Below, one piece after another: positions 60,961 through 64,000 of a stretch of DNA of 64,000 nt (position 1 is its first letter; each line of letters starts with the position of its first letter). The position numbers were made by a program, and so were the translations under genes. Source of the stretch: Gnetum montanum (Eukaryota; Streptophyta; Gnetopsida; Gnetales; Gnetaceae); assembly GCA_015680685.1 (NCBI GenBank), contig MNCI01033682.1, positions 297,102-361,101 on the forward strand, read 5' to 3'. The notes beneath the pieces are model-generated. The model was not told the DNA's origin. It ran no database searches and saw only the letters and a list, made by a program, of their open reading frames with translations.

Positions 60961-63950
60961 AATCATTTGAATCTTTGAAGCTTCCTTTGAACCAAAAATC
61001 GCACTCAATGCACACTGTTATGTTAACCCACACCACCACTGATTGGATTAAAGTTGACCATCATCCTAGGAAATTCTCTAATTTTGGAAATCCTCTTATT
61101 TATTTGCAAATCGATGGAAATGAGCCTTATAAAGCTTTTTTGGATTCAGGTTCTGGTGTTAATTTGATCTCCTAGGAAATGTATAAAGCCTTGAACCTAC
61201 CTCTGCTAAAGAAGAGTAACATTCATTTAGAGTTGGCCGACTAGTCCGTCACTATTCTATTGGGACTAGTGGAGGACATTGTCACCACTATTTGTGGGTG
61301 GTCATATCTAGCCGATTTCCTAGTGATTCAAGTTAACAACTATAAGGGAGACTTCCCAATCATAATGGGAAGAGCATGGCTAAGTACAATTTATGTGCAC
61401 CTACGAAGACATGATCTTTCCCTAGAGATATCAACAGAAAATGCATTTGGAAAGATCAAGAAGAAGAAAGTTCCATGCATCACATACAGTGACACAGGGT
61501 GTAACTACATGTAGAATTCCTAGTTTGTACAACACTTAACATTGCCTACATGTAACCAATGTGCACAAGTAACTAACATACAAAGATTCCTGTATGCAGT
61601 AGCCATAAGACAGGAAGGCACCCAATGGCTGGCAGCTAACCTAGAGAGCAATTCAACTTTCTGCATGGAACCAACTGAGATCTTGACTTGTGACTATATC
61701 GATAGCATAGATGCATTAGAGCAAGTCCATCGCCAACTTCCAAGTACTGACACTGAAAATATCAACTCGGGGAATTTGAAAATCCCTAATGAGTTTAAGC
61801 AAGAGCCCCTCAAATTAAAATCGCTACCCACCGATATGAAGTATGCATGTCTCAAGAATGGAAAATCAGTAATCATTAATGCTAAGCTCACTTTTCAACA
61901 AAAAGAAAGACTACTAAAGATGGTAAACAAATGGTCAAAAGCCTTTACTTGGTCATATCCTGAATTAACCAGAATAGATCTTAGGACATGCCAACATAGA
62001 ATTTACACTAACCCCTCTATGAAGGCTCGACGACAACCGCAAAGATAACTAAACCCAAAGCTTAAGCAAGTAGTTAAAGAAGAAATTGAACAACTTCTGA
62101 AGGTCGGGTTCATCTACCCCATTGCTGACAGTAAATGGGTTAGTCCATTAGTCATTATGCCCAAAAAAGTTGGTAAATGAAGGGTGTGTATAGACTTTAG
62201 GCTATTGAATATGGCAACATTTAAAGATCATTTCCCATTGTCATTCATTGACCAACTCTTAGATACCATTGCAGGGCATTGTTACTATAGTTTTCTAGAT
62301 GGTTATAGTGGGTACAATCAAATCCAAATAGCATCAGAAGACCAAGCCAAAACTACATTCACAAGTCCTTGGGGGACATTTGCATATAGCCAGATGCTGT
62401 TTGGCTTGTGCAATGCTCCAACAACGTTTCAACATCTAGTTCTCAATATATTTCAACAGCAAATAGGGAATGGTCTGGAGGCTTTTATGGATGATTTCTC
62501 CACCTATAGAGCGAACTTTGAACAAGCATTGGACCGATTAGAGCAAGTACTAAAACGATGTGTTGAAACCAACCTAAGGATCAATTAGCAAAAAAGCCAC
62601 TTAATGGTCCAATAGGGCATTGTATTAGGGCATAAAATTTCACAAACATGGATAGAGGTAGATCTTGAAAAAATTAAAGTCATCCAAGGAATCACTCGTC
62701 AACCTGAAACTGTAAAAGATGTCCGATCATTCCTTGGACATACCGGATATTATAAACGCTTCATCGAGAACTTTTCAAAGATTGCAAAACCGTTAGTAGA
62801 ATTAACAAAAAAGGACATATCCTTTGAATGGACCAAGGAATGTGAGTTAGCCTTCCAAACCTTGAAGCAGAAGCTCATAGAAACACCCATTCTACAAGCT
62901 CCTAACTGGTCCAAACAATTCCATATAATGACTGATGTGTCCAATTTTTCTTTAGGAGTTGTACTTACACAACTAGATGAGCACAAACGTCCCTATTACA
63001 TTCACTATGCAAGTCAAAGTATTGCTAGTGCACAACTCAACTACACCATAATAGAAAAAGAGTTAATGGTTGTGGTGTTTTCACTAGAGAAATTTAGGCA
63101 CTATGTATTAGGCTATAAGGTATTTATACACACAAATCATAGTGCGACTCAATTCTTAATGAATAAACCAATGGTGAGCCCTCGCATCATATGATGTCTT
63201 ATGATCTTGCAAGAGTTTGATCTTACAATAGTAGATCATAGAGGCACTGAGAATGTTGTTGTCGATCATTTATCTCGGTTGCGATGGGACAACAAAGAGG
63301 ATGAATACCTAATTTTTGATCACTTCCCTGATGAACTCCTTTTTGCAGGTGTAATAAAAAATCAATCACCCACAGATATAAATTGGTATAGTAGCATTCT
63401 CACTTATCTTCTCACACAAGAAACACCACAAGGGCTAGACGTTAAAAATACACAATAGTTTCTCCACCAAGTCAAATATTTCATGGAAATTAACGGATAC
63501 CTTTACAAGGCATGTTTCGATGGCTTGGTTTGATGATGTGTTCCCAACGCAAATCAATTGTGAGTTCTCCAAGATGCTCATGAGGGCCCTTGGGGGGGTC
63601 ATTACACTAGGAGATGAATAGCCATTAAAATCTTGCTTGCAAGATATTATTGGCCTACATTATTTCAGGACGCTCATCATTTTGTCTAATCTTGTGAGTG
63701 TTGCCAGCGTAATGGGGGAATGACTACTACAATGGAGGGTCCACAACAATGGATTCGATCCTTAGAACCCTTCAACATATGGGGTATTGATTTTATGGGG
63801 CCTATTACACTGATGTCTAATGGAAAAACATACATTATTGTTGTTGTTGACTATTTTACAAAATGGGTAGAAGCAACCGCCGTTACCAACTGTACATCAT
63901 CTACTGTTGCACAATTTGTTCAACAACAAATTGTAAACAGGTTTGGCGTG
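60961..63950 (+). pseudogene. pol: Element D: pol, truncated inside integrase by a new LTR
   Basis: Same frame as gag, with in-frame stops only. Protease: GNPLIYLQIDGNEPYKAF with the intact LDSGSGVNLIS (61139-61171) and IIMGRAWLSTI. RT: open at 62184-62588 (FLDGYSGYNQIQI, LFGLCNAPTTFQ, FMDDFSTY at 62486). RNase H: HIMTDVSN (62922), YTIIEKELMVVVFSLEKF, then YKVFIHTNHSATQFLMNKP. Integrase: the finger (63560-63710) has stops; 'WGIDFMGPITL' keeps its Asp (63780). Sequence stops at NRFGV where another LTR enters (63951), before the second catalytic Asp. Confidence 0.94.
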
Positions 63951-64000
63951 TGATGAGTGGCGAGGTACCCCTACACTCAACCATACGAATATGAGCGTGT
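63951..64000 (-). repeat. Start of a reverse-oriented LTR inserted in D integrase
   Basis: TGATGAGTGGCGAGGTACCCC... is the reverse complement of the conserved LTR 3' end (ggggtacct..ccgctcatca) and matches the first 50 bp of the solo LTR at 7187. Whether it is a solo LTR or a whole element lies beyond the window. Confidence 0.85.

Overview
This window looks like heterochromatic or intergenic DNA from a seed plant with a large genome. It is AT-rich and contains no intact host gene, tRNA or rRNA that I can recognise. Most of it is old Ty3/gypsy retrotransposon sequence of the Athila/Tat type (gag-PR-RT-RNaseH-INT order, an xMDD polymerase box, a tRNA-Asp-like primer site, and a long extra region after pol). 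Two plant LINE remnants, a solo LTR and tandem repeats make up most of the rest. A gymnosperm would fit the density of old nested copies, but the sequence alone does not settle the species.

Layout: 1-2850 is the 3' end of element E (third-ORF remnant, then 3' LTR). 2851-6488 is unannotated AT-rich DNA with small repeats. 6494-46964 is a three-level nest. Element C (target duplication AGTAT) is interrupted in its RNase H region by element B (12645-38903; cttcc/cttct duplication). B is interrupted in gag by element A (15667-28694; CTATC duplication). The 5' LTR of C also carries a reverse-oriented solo LTR (7187-8022; CCAAG duplication). 46970-57476 holds a direct duplication, a minus-strand LINE, a ~190-bp tandem array, a possible Copia-type LTR and a plus-strand LINE. 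From 57477 runs element D (5' LTR, gag, pol), cut at 63951 by another reverse-oriented LTR that leaves the window.

Gag and pol were one continuous reading frame in the ancestor (clearest in D and A). All copies are pseudogenes with in-frame stops, and each has lost different catalytic residues. The most notable structure is a module between pol and the 3' LTR, seen in A, B and C, with its end also visible in E. It has a U3-like repeat block with a TATA box, an untranslated exon, an intron with conserved donor and acceptor, and an ATG directly at the acceptor. A long coiled-coil protein (ORF3) follows, broken in all four copies at the same codon by a stop that is followed 12 nt later by a conserved ATG. 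This suggests a separately promoted and spliced accessory gene of the retroelement family.

There is also an assembly fault. The block 15964-16486, between an N and a 21-N gap, is upside down.
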